A DNA stretch of 64,000 bases, taken from the NCBI RefSeq assembly GCF_001428335.1, contig NZ_LMSG01000012.1:317136-381135 (forward strand). Reading direction: 5' to 3'. The notes under the pieces are model-generated. The model searched no databases and was not told the DNA's origin. It was given only the letters and a program-made list of their open reading frames with translations. Shown here in pieces: positions 52,487 to 62,107 of this stretch. Within the stretch, counting starts at the first letter, position 1. Every line of letters starts with the position of its first letter. This DNA is from Arthrobacter sp. Soil762. GTDB taxonomy: Bacteria > Actinomycetota > Actinomycetes > Actinomycetales > Micrococcaceae. A program made the position numbers and the translations under genes.

Positions 52487-52924
52487 TCAGTTGCCCAGCA
52501 GATCGAGGATGTCCGTGCGGGCGAACATCTGCGCGGCAGCCCGGGCGGAGGGGCTGCCGGCGTCGGGATCTGCACCGGCGTCCAGCAACACGCGGGACAC
52601 GTCCGTATACCCCTTGAATGCTGCACCGGCCAAGGGGGTCTGGCCGCGGTCGTTGGCCGTGTTGGCCTCTCCGCCGTGCTCAAGGATCAGCTGTACCGTC
52701 TCCGCGTGGCCGTGGTAGGCGGCCAACATCAGCAGCGAATCGCCCGCGGTGTTGGTCATGGTGGCGGGCGCCCCGGCCTCGAGATAGTTCCGCAGCAGAC
52801 CGGTGTCCCCCTCCCGGGCAGCCTGGAAGAGCCGGTGCGCCAGTGCCACGGCTTCGTCGTTGGTCGTGGCCTCGGATTTGGCCGCGCCGGGCGTAGCGGC
52901 GTCGGGTGCGGTGTTCTCAGTCAT
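52487..52924 (-). CDS. ankyrin repeat protein
   Basis: 145 residues. After an Ala/Thr/Glu-rich N-terminus of about 25 residues it has three ankyrin units: GDSLLMLAAYHGHAETVQLIL, RGQTPLAGAAFKGYTDVSRVLL with the characteristic GxTPL..AA, and a shorter terminal one. No signal peptide. The ATG overlaps the YgfZ-like stop (ATGA). Binding partner unknown; wedged between an iron-sulfur-related gene and an exporter. Confidence 0.9.
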   Translation of the reverse strand: MTENTAPDAATPGAAKSEATTNDEAVALAHRLFQAAREGDTGLLRNYLEAGAPATMTNTAGDSLLMLAAYHGHAETVQLILEHGGEANTANDRGQTPLAGAAFKGYTDVSRVLLDAGADPDAGSPSARAAAQMFARTDILDLLGN

Positions 52925-54006
52925 GAGCGGGTCCCCCTCAGGAATCCAGTCTGGCGCCCCACTACCTGGCCGGCGTCGGGAGCAACAATTACTTCCTGGG
53001 CAGCGATATAAGGCTCCTCGCCGTCCAGCACGGTCAGCATTTCGTCCGGTGCGACAGACCGCTTGATGACGGCCAGCGCCACCGGGCCCATTTCGTAGTG
53101 CTGGGCAACGGACGTCACCGTCCCGACCTTCCGCTCGCCGAGCATGACCTGGCTGCCGGGCGCGGGCATTGTGTGCTGCGACCCGTCCAGCTGCAGGAAC
53201 ACCAGGCGCCGCGGCGGATGGCCCAGGTTGTGCACGCGGGCGATGGTCTCCTGGCCCTTGTAGCAGCCTTTGGACAGGTGCACGGCGGTACGGAGGAGGT
53301 CCAGTTCGTGCGGAATGGTTTTGTCGTCGGTTTCGGCGCCCAGCCTGGGGCGCCACGCAGCGATGCGGAGGGCTTCGGCCGCCATAACGCCGGCGAGCGG
53401 GCGGTCCGCCACGGTGTTCTCGAGTTCGGCGGCCGGCACCAGGTACTCGATCCAGGGCCGCTCCAGCCCCGGGTGTCCTTCCTCCGGGACCACGGCGTAG
53501 GAGTAGCCGCCGGCGCCGACATGCGGCCACGGATCCTGCCACGCCAGCAGTCCGGACCATTCCTCCACAGTCTTAGTGGACCCGAGAACTGCCCAGTCGG
53601 CGGAGACGTCGGTGACCTCGACGCGAAGCATGAACTTCATTTTGTTCAGCCACTCAGCCAGCGGTGCAGCCTCGGCGGCCTCAACGATCAGCCAGGTGGT
53701 CCCGCCGTCGTCCACTACGCGGGCGTCAAACTCGATCCGGCCCTGGACACTCAGCAGCAGAAGCTCGCTTGACTCCCCAGGCTGCAGGCCGGTGACTTGC
53801 TGGGAAGACAGGGTGTTCAGCCAGGTCAGCCGGTCCGGACCGCTGACGGTCACCACGCCGCGGTGGGAGAGGTCGACGACGGCGGTACCGGCTGCGAGGG
53901 CGCGCTGCTCACGCAGCGGCTCACCGTAGTGGGATGCGACGCCGGCGTCCGCGCCGGTGGCCTCGACGGCGCCGGGGCGCGACAGTAGTGGGCTGGGAGT
54001 AGTCAT
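52921..54006 (-). CDS. YgfZ/GcvT-like folate-binding protein
   Basis: 361 residues. Family members bind tetrahydrofolate and assist iron-sulfur cluster enzymes. The diagnostic KGCYKGQE motif with its reactive Cys is at about residue 245, preceded by the GcvT fold (VVDLSHRGVVTVSGPDRLTWLN). Overlaps the ankyrin gene by 4 bp. Confidence 0.9.
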   Translation of the reverse strand: MTTPSPLLSRPGAVEATGADAGVASHYGEPLREQRALAAGTAVVDLSHRGVVTVSGPDRLTWLNTLSSQQVTGLQPGESSELLLLSVQGRIEFDARVVDDGGTTWLIVEAAEAAPLAEWLNKMKFMLRVEVTDVSADWAVLGSTKTVEEWSGLLAWQDPWPHVGAGGYSYAVVPEEGHPGLERPWIEYLVPAAELENTVADRPLAGVMAAEALRIAAWRPRLGAETDDKTIPHELDLLRTAVHLSKGCYKGQETIARVHNLGHPPRRLVFLQLDGSQHTMPAPGSQVMLGERKVGTVTSVAQHYEMGPVALAVIKRSVAPDEMLTVLDGEEPYIAAQEVIVAPDAGQVVGRQTGFLRGTRS

Positions 54007-54100
54007 ATTGGGGGAACGTCCTTAGGTCAGTAGGTATTCCGGTCTCGGGCAGCGGTCTCTCCTAGCTCCACCACCGTGGGTCGGCCACCTGGGGGCGGCG

Positions 54101-54823
54101 TCAGCGGTATTCGGGGTTCTCGAAGTCGAAGCGGGTTCCGGCTTTCCATTCTTCAGGAAGATTGCCGTACGCGGGAATCCCGCCGGCGTCCTTGAGCATC
54201 CGGGCAAAATGCAGCAGGTTCCAGGTCATAAACGTGGTGTTGCGGTTGGTGAAGTCGGATTCGGGACCGCCGGAGCCTTCGTCCAGGTAGCTCGGGCCGG
54301 GACCCACCGGGCCGATCCAGCCGGCGTCGGCCTGCGGCGGGATGGTGAAGCCGACATGCTGCAGGCTGTACAGCACGTTCATGGAACAGTGCTTGATGCC
54401 GTCCTCGTTGCCGGTGATCAGGCAGCCGCCAACCTTGGGGTAGAACACCCACTGGCCCTTGTGGTTCAGTTCCCCCGAATGGGCGTAGAGCCGTTCGATC
54501 AGCTTCTTGGTCTGGGAGGAGTTGTCGCCCAGCCAGATCGGACCGGCAACCACCACAATGTCGGCTTCTTCAACAGCCGGGTACAGTTCCGGCCACTCAT
54601 CGGAGGGCCATCCGTGCTCGGTCATGTCGGGGTAAACACCGCTGGCGATGTCGTGATCGACAGTCCTGATCACCCGGGTGCTGACGCCCTGCTTCTCCAT
54701 GATGAGGCGGCTGACGTTGATCAAGCCCTCGGTGTTGCTGATCTCCGGCGACCGTTTAAGGGTCCCGTTGAAGAACACAGCCTTCAGGTCGCTGTAATCC
54801 GTAGAGTCCTGCGGTGCAGCCAT
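54101..54823 (-). CDS. flavodoxin-fold NAD(P)H-dependent oxidoreductase
   Basis: 240 residues with a flavodoxin-like fold. VFFNGTLKRSPEISNTEGL is the FMN phosphate-binding loop, VVVAGPIWLGDNSSQTKKLIERL the second flavin loop. The C-terminus is rich in aromatic residues. ATG 54821-54823 follows GGGAG; an ATG 6 codons upstream is possible. Substrate unknown; it lies 94 bp before the YgfZ-like gene and 74 bp after nitrobindin. Confidence 0.85.
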   Translation of the reverse strand: MAAPQDSTDYSDLKAVFFNGTLKRSPEISNTEGLINVSRLIMEKQGVSTRVIRTVDHDIASGVYPDMTEHGWPSDEWPELYPAVEEADIVVVAGPIWLGDNSSQTKKLIERLYAHSGELNHKGQWVFYPKVGGCLITGNEDGIKHCSMNVLYSLQHVGFTIPPQADAGWIGPVGPGPSYLDEGSGGPESDFTNRNTTFMTWNLLHFARMLKDAGGIPAYGNLPEEWKAGTRFDFENPEYR

Positions 54824-54897
54824 GACGCTCCCTTGATTCACTCGCCGGTGTTGCCCAGAAAGCCAAGTCTACTGATGACCGGTGACACGGCAGGGCG

Positions 54898-55512
54898 TCA
54901 GGAAACCTTTTTCAGGAAAGCCGAGGCGTGCGCTTCGAGGCCCTTGCCGGGCTGCGACGTTCCGCCGGTGGCCACGTCCCAGCGCCAGAGCAGGTTGCCG
55001 TCCACCAGCCCGAAGATCCGCGTGGCCGCGCTGTAGTCCTTGGAATGGCTCCCACGCATCACCATGTCGGTGGTCAGCTGGATCTGCGGGCCCTTGATCT
55101 GGCCGTAGTAGAGCTCGGAGATCCCGCCGGGATGTGAGATGGACACAGAGATATCGAACCCGCCGTCTTTATTGCGGAGCGCTTCGACTTCGTCGGCGCT
55201 CTTGAGTGCGGGAACAATATCGGCCGGAATCAGGCCCGGTCCGCCGTCGGCATCAAGCTGTTTGCGCTCCAGCGCCCAAAAACCGGTCTCAACTGTCAGC
55301 GGCCGCAGGCGCGTGCCGTCGTCGTCGGTTAACCAGCTCTCCGCGCGGTACTGAAGGTACGGCAGGCCGTTGTGCGTGAAGGAGACATGCTGGAGGAAGT
55401 GTTCCGAGTCCTCGTCCCCGCTGCCGAGCCGGCCGCTGCCTTCCCACTCACCGATGAGCCAGGAAAGCGGAACAAGTTCGGGTGTCAGATCTGTAGGAAT
55501 TTCTATCGGCAC
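54898..55512 (-). CDS. nitrobindin family heme-binding protein
   Basis: 204 residues of the FABP-like/DUF1794 beta-barrel family; relatives bind heme and isomerise peroxynitrite. Signature LSWLIGEWEGSGRLG near the N-terminus, strands with SELYYGQIKGPQIQL, and a C-terminal LEAHASAFLKK in which the His is the probable heme ligand. Conserved widely in actinobacteria. A membrane miniprotein gene lies 39 bp upstream. Confidence 0.88.
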   Translation of the reverse strand: MPIEIPTDLTPELVPLSWLIGEWEGSGRLGSGDEDSEHFLQHVSFTHNGLPYLQYRAESWLTDDDGTRLRPLTVETGFWALERKQLDADGGPGLIPADIVPALKSADEVEALRNKDGGFDISVSISHPGGISELYYGQIKGPQIQLTTDMVMRGSHSKDYSAATRIFGLVDGNLLWRWDVATGGTSQPGKGLEAHASAFLKKVS

Positions 55513-55551
55513 GGCAATTACCTCAGGAAAATGCTATCTCGTTGAACGGGT

Positions 55552-55665
55552 TTACTTCTGGCCTTTGAAGAGGCGGTAAACCACAAAGCCGGCGAACCAG
55601 GCCATGGACAGGCTGGCGATGCCGAGCAGGACGAGGAAGAAGATTTCAAAAGCAAGTACGGACAT
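55552..55665 (-). CDS. 37-residue membrane miniprotein
   Basis: A short frame beginning MSVLAFEIFFLVLLGIASLS, then MAWFAGFVVYRLFKGQK: one long hydrophobic helix with a basic C-terminus. AGGATGG lies seven bases before the ATG (complement of 55663-55665). It sits 17 bp after the membrane gene at 55683 and 39 bp before nitrobindin, so an operon is likely. Function unknown. Confidence 0.7.
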   Translation of the reverse strand: MSVLAFEIFFLVLLGIASLSMAWFAGFVVYRLFKGQK

Positions 55666-55682
55666 GATGCCATCCTAACCGG

Positions 55683-56450
55683 TTAGTAGATGAGTAGTTT
55701 GTCTATGAAGTAAGCCAGCGAGCCCACGGCCGAAACCGGCGCAAGCCCCATGCTAACCGCAGCCAAAAGATTCAGCGGACCGCCGCGGAGTGTTACGAGG
55801 CGGCGGAAGCTGACCAGCACGGCGCCCACCACAACGCCGAAGATCGCCGCCGGCAGAACTGCAATGTCGGAGAAGACCAGGCCAGCGAGCGGCCCGGCAA
55901 GTCCTGCCATCACGATGCCGAGGGGGGCCACGATACTGTCCGGCCAGCGGATGAGGCCGGCCAGCAGCGCCACGGCAGCGCTGATGGCTGCCACCAGGAG
56001 CATCTCGCGGACGCCGTTGAAGCGCGCGCCGGCTATCCAGCCTGCCCCCAGGCACGAGAGGAGCACCCCGGCGCAGCAGCCCAGGGTGGACTCAAGCCGT
56101 TGGGCCTGGCCCGTGCCTCGGATGAGCTGCACCACAAACACAGCCATCATTCCCAACGCCATGAACGCCGGCGTCCAGTCCAGGAAACCCGGGGCGGGGA
56201 CAAAACCGGCAGCGAGCGCCGATCCGACGCCGGGCAGCGCGATGACGGCTGCAAGGGTCTTTTTCGCGGGGATGCGGAGAAAGTGGGGCCAGCCGATGCC
56301 TACCGCCACAGCAATCACCACAGCGACGCCGATGAGTGCCTCGCGTGAGATGTAGACGCCGGCGATGATCGCTACGAGTCCCGCCACTCCGACAACACCG
56401 ATGACCCACGAGCCCAGTGACTTTGCCGGGGCCTGAACCTCGGCGGTCAT
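55683..56450 (-). CDS. integral membrane protein of unknown function
   Basis: About 255 residues with some eight hydrophobic helices (SWVIGVVGVAGLVAIIAGVY, ALIGVAVVIAVAVGIGW and so on) and short basic loops. No catalytic motif is recognised. MTAEVQAPAKSL (ATG 56448-56450) is the preferred start; MPRIECRVEAEANR 19 codons upstream is an alternative. First gene of the minus-strand run down to nitrobindin. Confidence 0.7.
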   Translation of the reverse strand: MTAEVQAPAKSLGSWVIGVVGVAGLVAIIAGVYISREALIGVAVVIAVAVGIGWPHFLRIPAKKTLAAVIALPGVGSALAAGFVPAPGFLDWTPAFMALGMMAVFVVQLIRGTGQAQRLESTLGCCAGVLLSCLGAGWIAGARFNGVREMLLVAAISAAVALLAGLIRWPDSIVAPLGIVMAGLAGPLAGLVFSDIAVLPAAIFGVVVGAVLVSFRRLVTLRGGPLNLLAAVSMGLAPVSAVGSLAYFIDKLLIY

Positions 56451-56798
56451 CGGGAACCCGGCCGGCCGGTTCGCTTCGGCTTCGACTCTGCACTCAATTC
56501 GTGGCATCCCATTCTGGCTGTGGACCCGGCGGCTCGGCCTTCGGTGTCAGGGCGTTCTGCCCGACGGTTCAATCCTGCCTTATGTGACCCGGATATGTCG
56601 CAAAACGAAGGTTTGAGGGGGCGGAATCCGTGCTGTCGTGCAGGCCGGTGGGTATACTCAGAGTTCAGCTACGCTTCCTGCTACGGATGCCGGCCGGATT
56701 GATTCTTGGTCGGCCAAGTCCGCTGCAGTGAGATAGTACCGGCCGGTGAAAACCCGGTTCAGTCGCCCGAAGATGCGCGGACGCCCCTTGGAGGAACA
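56451..56798 (+). promoter_or_regulatory. glnR upstream region
   Basis: 348 bp without a supported gene, between divergent genes. A good -10 box TATACT at 56653-56658 lies 140 bp before glnR; its -35 is not clear. The leader holds no obvious hairpin other than GGCCGG / TCGGCC near 56690-56715. Confidence 0.45.
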
Positions 56799-57497
56799 AT
56801 GTCGCACATCCTGCTATTGACGAACAGCACCGGTTCTTCGGTGGACATTCTGCCTGCCCTGGAATTGCTGAACCACCGCGTGCACATCCTCGCCGCGGAA
56901 CCCACAGCCCTGCTGGAGACCGATCCCTGCGATATTGTGCTTCTCGACGCCCGCAAGGACCTGGTGGGCGCCCGCTCCCTCACCCAGCTGCTCAAGGCCA
57001 CAGGTCTGAGCGCACCCCTGGTCCTGATCCTGACCGAGGGCGGCATGGCTGCAGTTTCTTCAGCCTGGGCCGTGGATGACATCGTGCTCGATTCAGCCGG
57101 TCCCGCCGAAGTGGAAGCCCGCATCAGGCTCTCCGTAGCGCGGGCCGTGCCGGACAAGGATGACGCCCCCACGGAGATCCGGGCGGCAGGCGTGGTCATC
57201 GATGAAGCGAGCTATACGGCCCGCGTCAACGGAGCGCCCCTGAACCTGACGTTCAAGGAATTCGAACTCCTCAAATACCTGGCCCAGCACCCCGGCCGCG
57301 TCTTCACCCGCCAGCAGCTGCTCACCGAGGTGTGGGGGTATGACTACTATGGCGGCACGCGCACCGTGGACGTCCACGTCCGGCGGTTGCGTGCCAAGCT
57401 TGGCGCCGACCACGAAAACCTGATCAGTACGGTCCGGAACGTCGGCTACCGGCTGACTCTTGTGCGGCAGCAGGAAGACGAACTGACGGAAGCCTGA
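56799..57497 (+). CDS. glnR: GlnR-type orphan OmpR-family nitrogen regulator
   Basis: 232 residues. The atypical receiver matches actinobacterial GlnR ([14 protein letters not shown]; Asp50 in [31 protein letters not shown]), which works without a known kinase. The winged-helix DNA-binding domain is typical: [20 protein letters not shown] and [20 protein letters not shown]. GlnR controls glutamine synthetase and ammonium transport genes in Streptomyces. GGAGG lies before ATG 56799. Next to mshD, as in mycobacteria. Confidence 0.92.
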   Translation: MSHILLLTNSTGSSVDILPALELLNHRVHILAAEPTALLETDPCDIVLLDARKDLVGARSLTQLLKATGLSAPLVLILTEGGMAAVSSAWAVDDIVLDSAGPAEVEARIRLSVARAVPDKDDAPTEIRAAGVVIDEASYTARVNGAPLNLTFKEFELLKYLAQHPGRVFTRQQLLTEVWGYDYYGGTRTVDVHVRRLRAKLGADHENLISTVRNVGYRLTLVRQQEDELTEA

Positions 57498-57513
57498 CAC
57501 CGTTCAATACAGG

Positions 57514-57544
57514 AACAGCCCCGGACCGCTGGTCCGGGGCTGTT
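57514..57544 (+). terminator. terminator after glnR
   Basis: Perfect 14-bp stem AACAGCCCCGGACC / GGTCCGGGGCTGTT with a 3-base loop, 16 bp past the glnR stop, followed by GCTGTCTTAG. It also reads as a hairpin on the minus strand. Confidence 0.85.
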
Positions 57545-57568
57545 GCTGTCTTAGTGATGCTGTATTTG

Positions 57569-57661
57569 TGGAGGACATACGGGTCGAACGTATCGAGGCC
57601 ACCCCACTGGTGGATCCCCCTCGTTCCCACCGTTACCGGCGGGTGAGATATCGACTATACG
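57569..57661 (-). ncRNA. candidate structured RNA between glnR and mshD
   Basis: Three consecutive hairpins. On the minus strand: CCCGCCG-GUAA-CGGUGGG with a GNRA loop; a 10-bp two-part stem (CGAGG/CCTCG and CCACC/GGTGG); and ATACG-TTCGACC-CGTAT, five pairs with a seven-base loop of exact tRNA T-loop pattern. A U-G pair in the first hairpin becomes A-C on the plus strand, favouring the minus strand. No cloverleaf closes: there is no partner for the GTCCTCC that follows the T-loop arm. It is not a recognised RNA family to me. Confidence 0.4.
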
Positions 57662-57721
57662 TGCCTGCCCCGGGGCCATCAAATCGGAGCGCCTTCCGGC
57701 CGGGGCGTATAGCCTAGCCTC

Positions 57722-58693
57722 ATGAGTCCTGCGCACCCGGAAAAATGGCCCGTCCTTATTGTCCACGGCGGTCTGGAAGAACAGCTGCTGACGGACTGCG
57801 TGGCGCTCCTCGCAGCTGCCGAGGAGTCTGACGGCAACCCCTCGCTTTCCGAGCAAACGGTGATGACGCTCCGCGCCGGGGACTCTGCAGAGCATTCCCT
57901 CCTGACCCTGGCGCTCTACGCGCCGGACGAGGACTCCGATCCCTCCTCCGGCCAGGACCTGGCCGGGTTTGCCGTTGTTGTGGAGGATCCGGACGGCAGC
58001 GGAGTGCTGGAAATTGCCGTCCACCCCAGCTACCGCAACCAGGGCGTGGCGGACCGGCTTGTTGGCGCACTCCAGTCCGGGCGAGGCCTGGATGGACTGA
58101 AGGCGTGGTCCCATGGCAACCACGAGGCAGCCGCGGACCTCGCCGCCCGCTACGGCTACGGTCCAGTGCGCGAACTCTGGAAGATGAGGCTGACCACCGC
58201 AACGGCAGAACTGCCCGACGTCGGCCTACCGGATGGCGTCACACTCCGCCCCTTTGTACGGGGCAAGGACGAGGACCGCTGGCTGGCTGCGAACCGCGCC
58301 GCATTTGCCCACCACCCCGAGCAGGGCTCGATGTCCCGCGCGGACCTGGATGCCCGCATGGCCGAGGACTGGTTTGATCCCGCCGGCTTCCTGTTGGCCG
58401 TGGACGCCGAGGACCGGTTGCTGGGATTCCACTGGACCAAGGTGCATCCGCGCCACGGCGCCCACCCGGCGATCGGCGAGGTCTACGCGGTGGGCGTCAC
58501 ACCGGCCGCGCAGGGTATGGGCCTGGGCAAAGCACTCACAGTGGCTGGCATCAGGCATCTGCAGGGCCTGGGGCTTCACGCCGTCATGCTCTACACGGAT
58601 GCCGACAACACCCCTGCCGTTTCCCTCTACCGGGCCCTGGGCTTCACACGCTGGGATATGGACGTGATGTACGGACCGCTGGCCTCCGTTTAG
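57722..58693 (+). CDS. mshD: mycothiol synthase
   Basis: Acetyl-CoA:Cys-GlcN-Ins acetyltransferase, last step of mycothiol synthesis in actinobacteria. 323 residues with two GNAT domains: LEIAVHPSYRNQGVADRLV in the first and VGVTPAAQGMGLGKALTVAG, then YTDADNTPAVSLYRALGFTRWDMDVMY in the second, the latter holding the active site in the known enzyme. The gene follows glnR as in mycobacteria. Confidence 0.93.
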   Translation: MSPAHPEKWPVLIVHGGLEEQLLTDCVALLAAAEESDGNPSLSEQTVMTLRAGDSAEHSLLTLALYAPDEDSDPSSGQDLAGFAVVVEDPDGSGVLEIAVHPSYRNQGVADRLVGALQSGRGLDGLKAWSHGNHEAAADLAARYGYGPVRELWKMRLTTATAELPDVGLPDGVTLRPFVRGKDEDRWLAANRAAFAHHPEQGSMSRADLDARMAEDWFDPAGFLLAVDAEDRLLGFHWTKVHPRHGAHPAIGEVYAVGVTPAAQGMGLGKALTVAGIRHLQGLGLHAVMLYTDADNTPAVSLYRALGFTRWDMDVMYGPLASV

Positions 58694-58840
58694 TGGCGCC
58701 CGGGTGAGTTATCCCGCTCGTGTGACTAACGCCTTCGGGTGGCCCGAATCTAGGGCTTGTGGACGCTGATTGATTGTAAGGTTGGTAAAGAACCGCGCCG
58801 GCCGAGGGCCAGCATCAAGCGCCAGGTAAGAGGAGAGACC

Positions 58841-61090
58841 ATGAAACCGGAACCCGCCGGAACAGTCACGTCCGAGGGCGCTTCAGCGCCGGTGCGCGCG
58901 CGCTTCGGCTCATCCGAAGTCCCTGCCTCGCGCGCAACGCAGGACCGGATCGACATCCCCGAGTTTGCGCCCAACCTTGTGCCCGAAGGGGACATCCGGC
59001 CGGACCGTTTCCTGGACCGCGAGCTCAGCTGGCTGGCTTTCAACTCCCGCGTCCTGGAACTCGCCGAAGATCCCACGCTCCACCTCCTGGAACGCGTGGC
59101 CTTCCTGTCCATCTTCGCGTCCAACCTGGACGAGTTCTTTATGGTCCGGGTGGCGGGCCTGAAGCGGCGCATCGCCACCAACCTCGCCGTGCCCTCCCCT
59201 GCCGGCCTCAGCCCTGTCGAGGTGCTGGAGAAGATCGGCGACGAAGCCCACCGCCTCCAGCAGCGCCATGCCCAGGTCTACGCCGAACAGATCCGCCCCG
59301 CCCTGGCCTATGAGCACATCCACCTGATGCACTGGGACGAACTGGACGACACCGCCAAGCAGCAGCTCAGCGCCATGTTCGCCGAAAAGGTCTTCCCGAT
59401 CCTGACGCCGCTGGCCGTGGACCCGGCACACCCGTTCCCCTACATTTCGGGCCTCTCCCTCAACCTGGCCGTGGTGGTCCGCAACCCCGTGAGTGACAAG
59501 GAACTTTTCGCCCGCCTCAAGGTTCCGGACCAGCTTCCCCGACTGATCTCCATCGACGGTCCGCGGGCCGGGGCCGTGGCGGGACGCGTGGCGCGTTTCA
59601 TCGCGCTTGAGGAAGTCATCGCCGTCCACCTGGACAAGCTCTTCGCCGGCATGGAAGTCCTGGAACACCACATCTTCCGCGTCACCCGCAACGAGGACCT
59701 CGAAGTGGAAGAGGACGACGCCGAGAACCTCCTGCAGGCGCTGGAGAAGGAACTGCTGCGCCGCCGGTTCGGCCCGCCCGTCCGCCTCGAAGTCACCCAC
59801 GACATCAACCCGAACATCCGGGCCCTGCTCATCCGTGAGCTCGGAGTGGACGAGTCCGAGGTGTACTCGCTCCCGGCTCCGCTGGACCTCCGCGGCCTGT
59901 CAGTCATTGCCGGAATTGACCGTGCCGACCTTCACTACCCCAAGCACATGCCGCACACGTCCCGGTTCCTCAACGAGTCCGAGACGTCCAAGGCCGCCAA
60001 CGTTTTCTCGGCCATGCGCCGCCGCGACATCCTGCTCCACCACCCATACGACTCCTTCTCCACCTCGGTGCAGGCGTTCCTGGAACAGGCGGCCGCGGAC
60101 CCCAAGGTCCAAGCCATCAAGCAGACCCTGTACCGGACCTCGGGCGACTCCCCCATCGTTGACGCCCTGATCGATGCCGCCGAAGCCGGCAAGCAGGTGC
60201 TGGCCCTCGTGGAGATCAAGGCCCGGTTCGACGAGCAGGCCAATATCTCCTGGGCCCGCAAGCTGGAACAGGCGGGCGTCCACGTGGTCTACGGCATCGT
60301 GGGCCTGAAAACCCACTGCAAGCTGTCGCTGGTGGTCCGCCAGGAAGTGGACGGGCTACGCCGCTACTGCCACATCGGCACCGGCAACTATCATCCCCGC
60401 ACGGCCCGCTACTACGAGGACCTTGGCCTGCTGACCGCCAATGACCAGGTGGGCGAGGACCTTTCCAAACTGTTCAACCAGCTCTCCGGCTATGCGCCGA
60501 AGTCCACGTTCAAGCGGCTCCTGGTTGCTCCGCGCTCCGTCCGCTCCGGGCTGATCGACCGCATCGAGACCGAGATCCGCAACGCCCGGGCCGGGCTGGC
60601 CGCCAGGGTGCAGATCAAGGTCAACTCCATGGTGGATGAAGCCATCATCGACTCCCTTTACCGCGCGTCCCAGGCCGGCGTGATGGTGGACGTCATTGTG
60701 CGCGGCATCTGCTCGCTGCGTCCCGGCGTTCCGGGCCTCAGCGACAACATCACGGTGCGCTCCGTGCTGGGCCGATTCCTGGAACACTCCCGCGTGTTCG
60801 CCTTTGCCAACGGCGGCGATCCTGTGGTTTACATCGGCTCGGCGGACATGATGCACCGGAACCTGGACCGCAGGGTCGAGGCCCTGGTCCAGCTGTCCAA
60901 TCCCGACGACATCAGCTACGTCCTTAACCTGCTGCGCCGCTACATGGATCCGGAGACAGCCAGCTGGCATCTGGATAGCCAGGGCCTATGGAACCGGCAC
61001 CACATTGCCGACGACGGCAGCCACCTCGACGACATCCAGTCCTGGCTGCTGGCGTCGCGCACGCGCCAGCGCAGCCTGAGCCGTCGGTAG
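58841..61090 (+). CDS. ppk: polyphosphate kinase 1
   Basis: Makes polyphosphate from ATP; 749 residues. The family blocks are clear: [19 protein letters not shown] near the N-terminus, [20 protein letters not shown], the phospho-histidine in [12 protein letters not shown] at about residue 492, and [19 protein letters not shown]. The ATG at 58841 follows GAGGAGAG. Lies 147 bp after mshD and 10 bp before mutT1, with which it may be cotranscribed. Confidence 0.96.
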   Translation: MKPEPAGTVTSEGASAPVRARFGSSEVPASRATQDRIDIPEFAPNLVPEGDIRPDRFLDRELSWLAFNSRVLELAEDPTLHLLERVAFLSIFASNLDEFFMVRVAGLKRRIATNLAVPSPAGLSPVEVLEKIGDEAHRLQQRHAQVYAEQIRPALAYEHIHLMHWDELDDTAKQQLSAMFAEKVFPILTPLAVDPAHPFPYISGLSLNLAVVVRNPVSDKELFARLKVPDQLPRLISIDGPRAGAVAGRVARFIALEEVIAVHLDKLFAGMEVLEHHIFRVTRNEDLEVEEDDAENLLQALEKELLRRRFGPPVRLEVTHDINPNIRALLIRELGVDESEVYSLPAPLDLRGLSVIAGIDRADLHYPKHMPHTSRFLNESETSKAANVFSAMRRRDILLHHPYDSFSTSVQAFLEQAAADPKVQAIKQTLYRTSGDSPIVDALIDAAEAGKQVLALVEIKARFDEQANISWARKLEQAGVHVVYGIVGLKTHCKLSLVVRQEVDGLRRYCHIGTGNYHPRTARYYEDLGLLTANDQVGEDLSKLFNQLSGYAPKSTFKRLLVAPRSVRSGLIDRIETEIRNARAGLAARVQIKVNSMVDEAIIDSLYRASQAGVMVDVIVRGICSLRPGVPGLSDNITVRSVLGRFLEHSRVFAFANGGDPVVYIGSADMMHRNLDRRVEALVQLSNPDDISYVLNLLRRYMDPETASWHLDSQGLWNRHHIADDGSHLDDIQSWLLASRTRQRSLSRR

Positions 61091-61100
61091 GGCTACGGCG

Positions 61101-62069
61101 TTGGCGAGCGACATCCTCGTAGCAGACCAAACAGAACATTCCGGCGAGGCAGTCGCCGTCGTCGCAGCCGGGGCGCTGCCCTGGCGTATCAACTCTGAAG
61201 GTCTCGAAGTCCTGCTGATCCATCGTCCGCGGTATGACGACTGGTCCTGGCCCAAGGGCAAGATCGACGCCGGTGAGACCCTTCCTGAATGCGCGGCCCG
61301 TGAGGTGCAGGAGGAGATCGGACTGGATGCGCCCCTGGGCATTCCGCTGCCGCCCATCCACTACCGGGTGCCTGCTGGGCTGAAGGTGGTCCACTATTGG
61401 GCGGTCCACGTCAACGGAGCCCCCCTCGTTCCCGACGGCAAGGAGGTGGACCGCGTGGTGTGGTGCGCCCCTGAAACGGCCGCGGGGCTGCTGTCCAATC
61501 CGACCGACGTCGTTCCCTTGGAGTACCTGCGGGCAGCCCATGGCCGGGGTGATCTCAATACGTGGCCGCTGATTGTGGTGCGGCATGCAAAGGCCAAGCC
61601 CCGCTCGTCCTGGTCCAAAGCCGAGGGTGAACGGCCCCTGGCCGCGACGGGAATCAGGCAGGCGCAGGCCGTGGGCCGGCTGCTGCAAGCCTGGAAGCCA
61701 CCGCGCGTGGTGACGAGTCCCTGGCAGCGCTGCGTGTCAACCGTGGCCCCATACCTGAGGGCAACAGGGGCCAAGGTCAAACTGGTGGAAGCGCTGACGG
61801 AACACCGGCACGCCAGGACTCCCAAAAAAACCGCTGCCGCCATTGAGTCGCTCTTGGAGAAGGCACGGCCCGTCGCCGTCTGCACGCACCGTCCCGCACT
61901 GCCCACCATCCTGGGCCAGCTGGGCAAGCACATGCCAGGCCGCGTGCGCGCGCTCCTGCCGGACGCCGACCCGTACCTGTCCCCTGGTGAGCTGGTGGTG
62001 TGCCACGTGGCCATCGACAACAGGCGCCGCATCGTGGCAGTGGAGCAGTTCAAGCCCTTCGACGACTAG
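61101..62069 (+). CDS. mutT1: MutT1-like Nudix/phosphohistidine-phosphatase protein
   Basis: 322 residues in two domains, as in mycobacterial MutT1. The N-terminal Nudix domain has the box GKIDAGETLPECAAREVQEEIG; the C-terminal histidine-phosphatase domain has VVRHAKAKPRSSW and, later, the second His in CTHRPALPTIL. Such enzymes clean 8-oxo-GTP and diadenosine polyphosphates. The start is TTG 61101 with only AGGG nine bases ahead, so it is uncertain. Follows ppk by 10 bp. Confidence 0.88.
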   Translation: MASDILVADQTEHSGEAVAVVAAGALPWRINSEGLEVLLIHRPRYDDWSWPKGKIDAGETLPECAAREVQEEIGLDAPLGIPLPPIHYRVPAGLKVVHYWAVHVNGAPLVPDGKEVDRVVWCAPETAAGLLSNPTDVVPLEYLRAAHGRGDLNTWPLIVVRHAKAKPRSSWSKAEGERPLAATGIRQAQAVGRLLQAWKPPRVVTSPWQRCVSTVAPYLRATGAKVKLVEALTEHRHARTPKKTAAAIESLLEKARPVAVCTHRPALPTILGQLGKHMPGRVRALLPDADPYLSPGELVVCHVAIDNRRRIVAVEQFKPFDD

Positions 62070-62107
62070 CGTTTTTTGGTCAATGCCGGGCGCGACGCCA
62101 CAGCCTG

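Noticed and set aside
57569..57661. A true tRNA (possibly class II or selenocysteine type) on the minus strand
   Set aside because: The T-arm matches, but there is no 5' acceptor strand GGAGGAC within several hundred bases, and the presumed anticodon hairpin has a four-base loop. Kept only as a candidate structured RNA.
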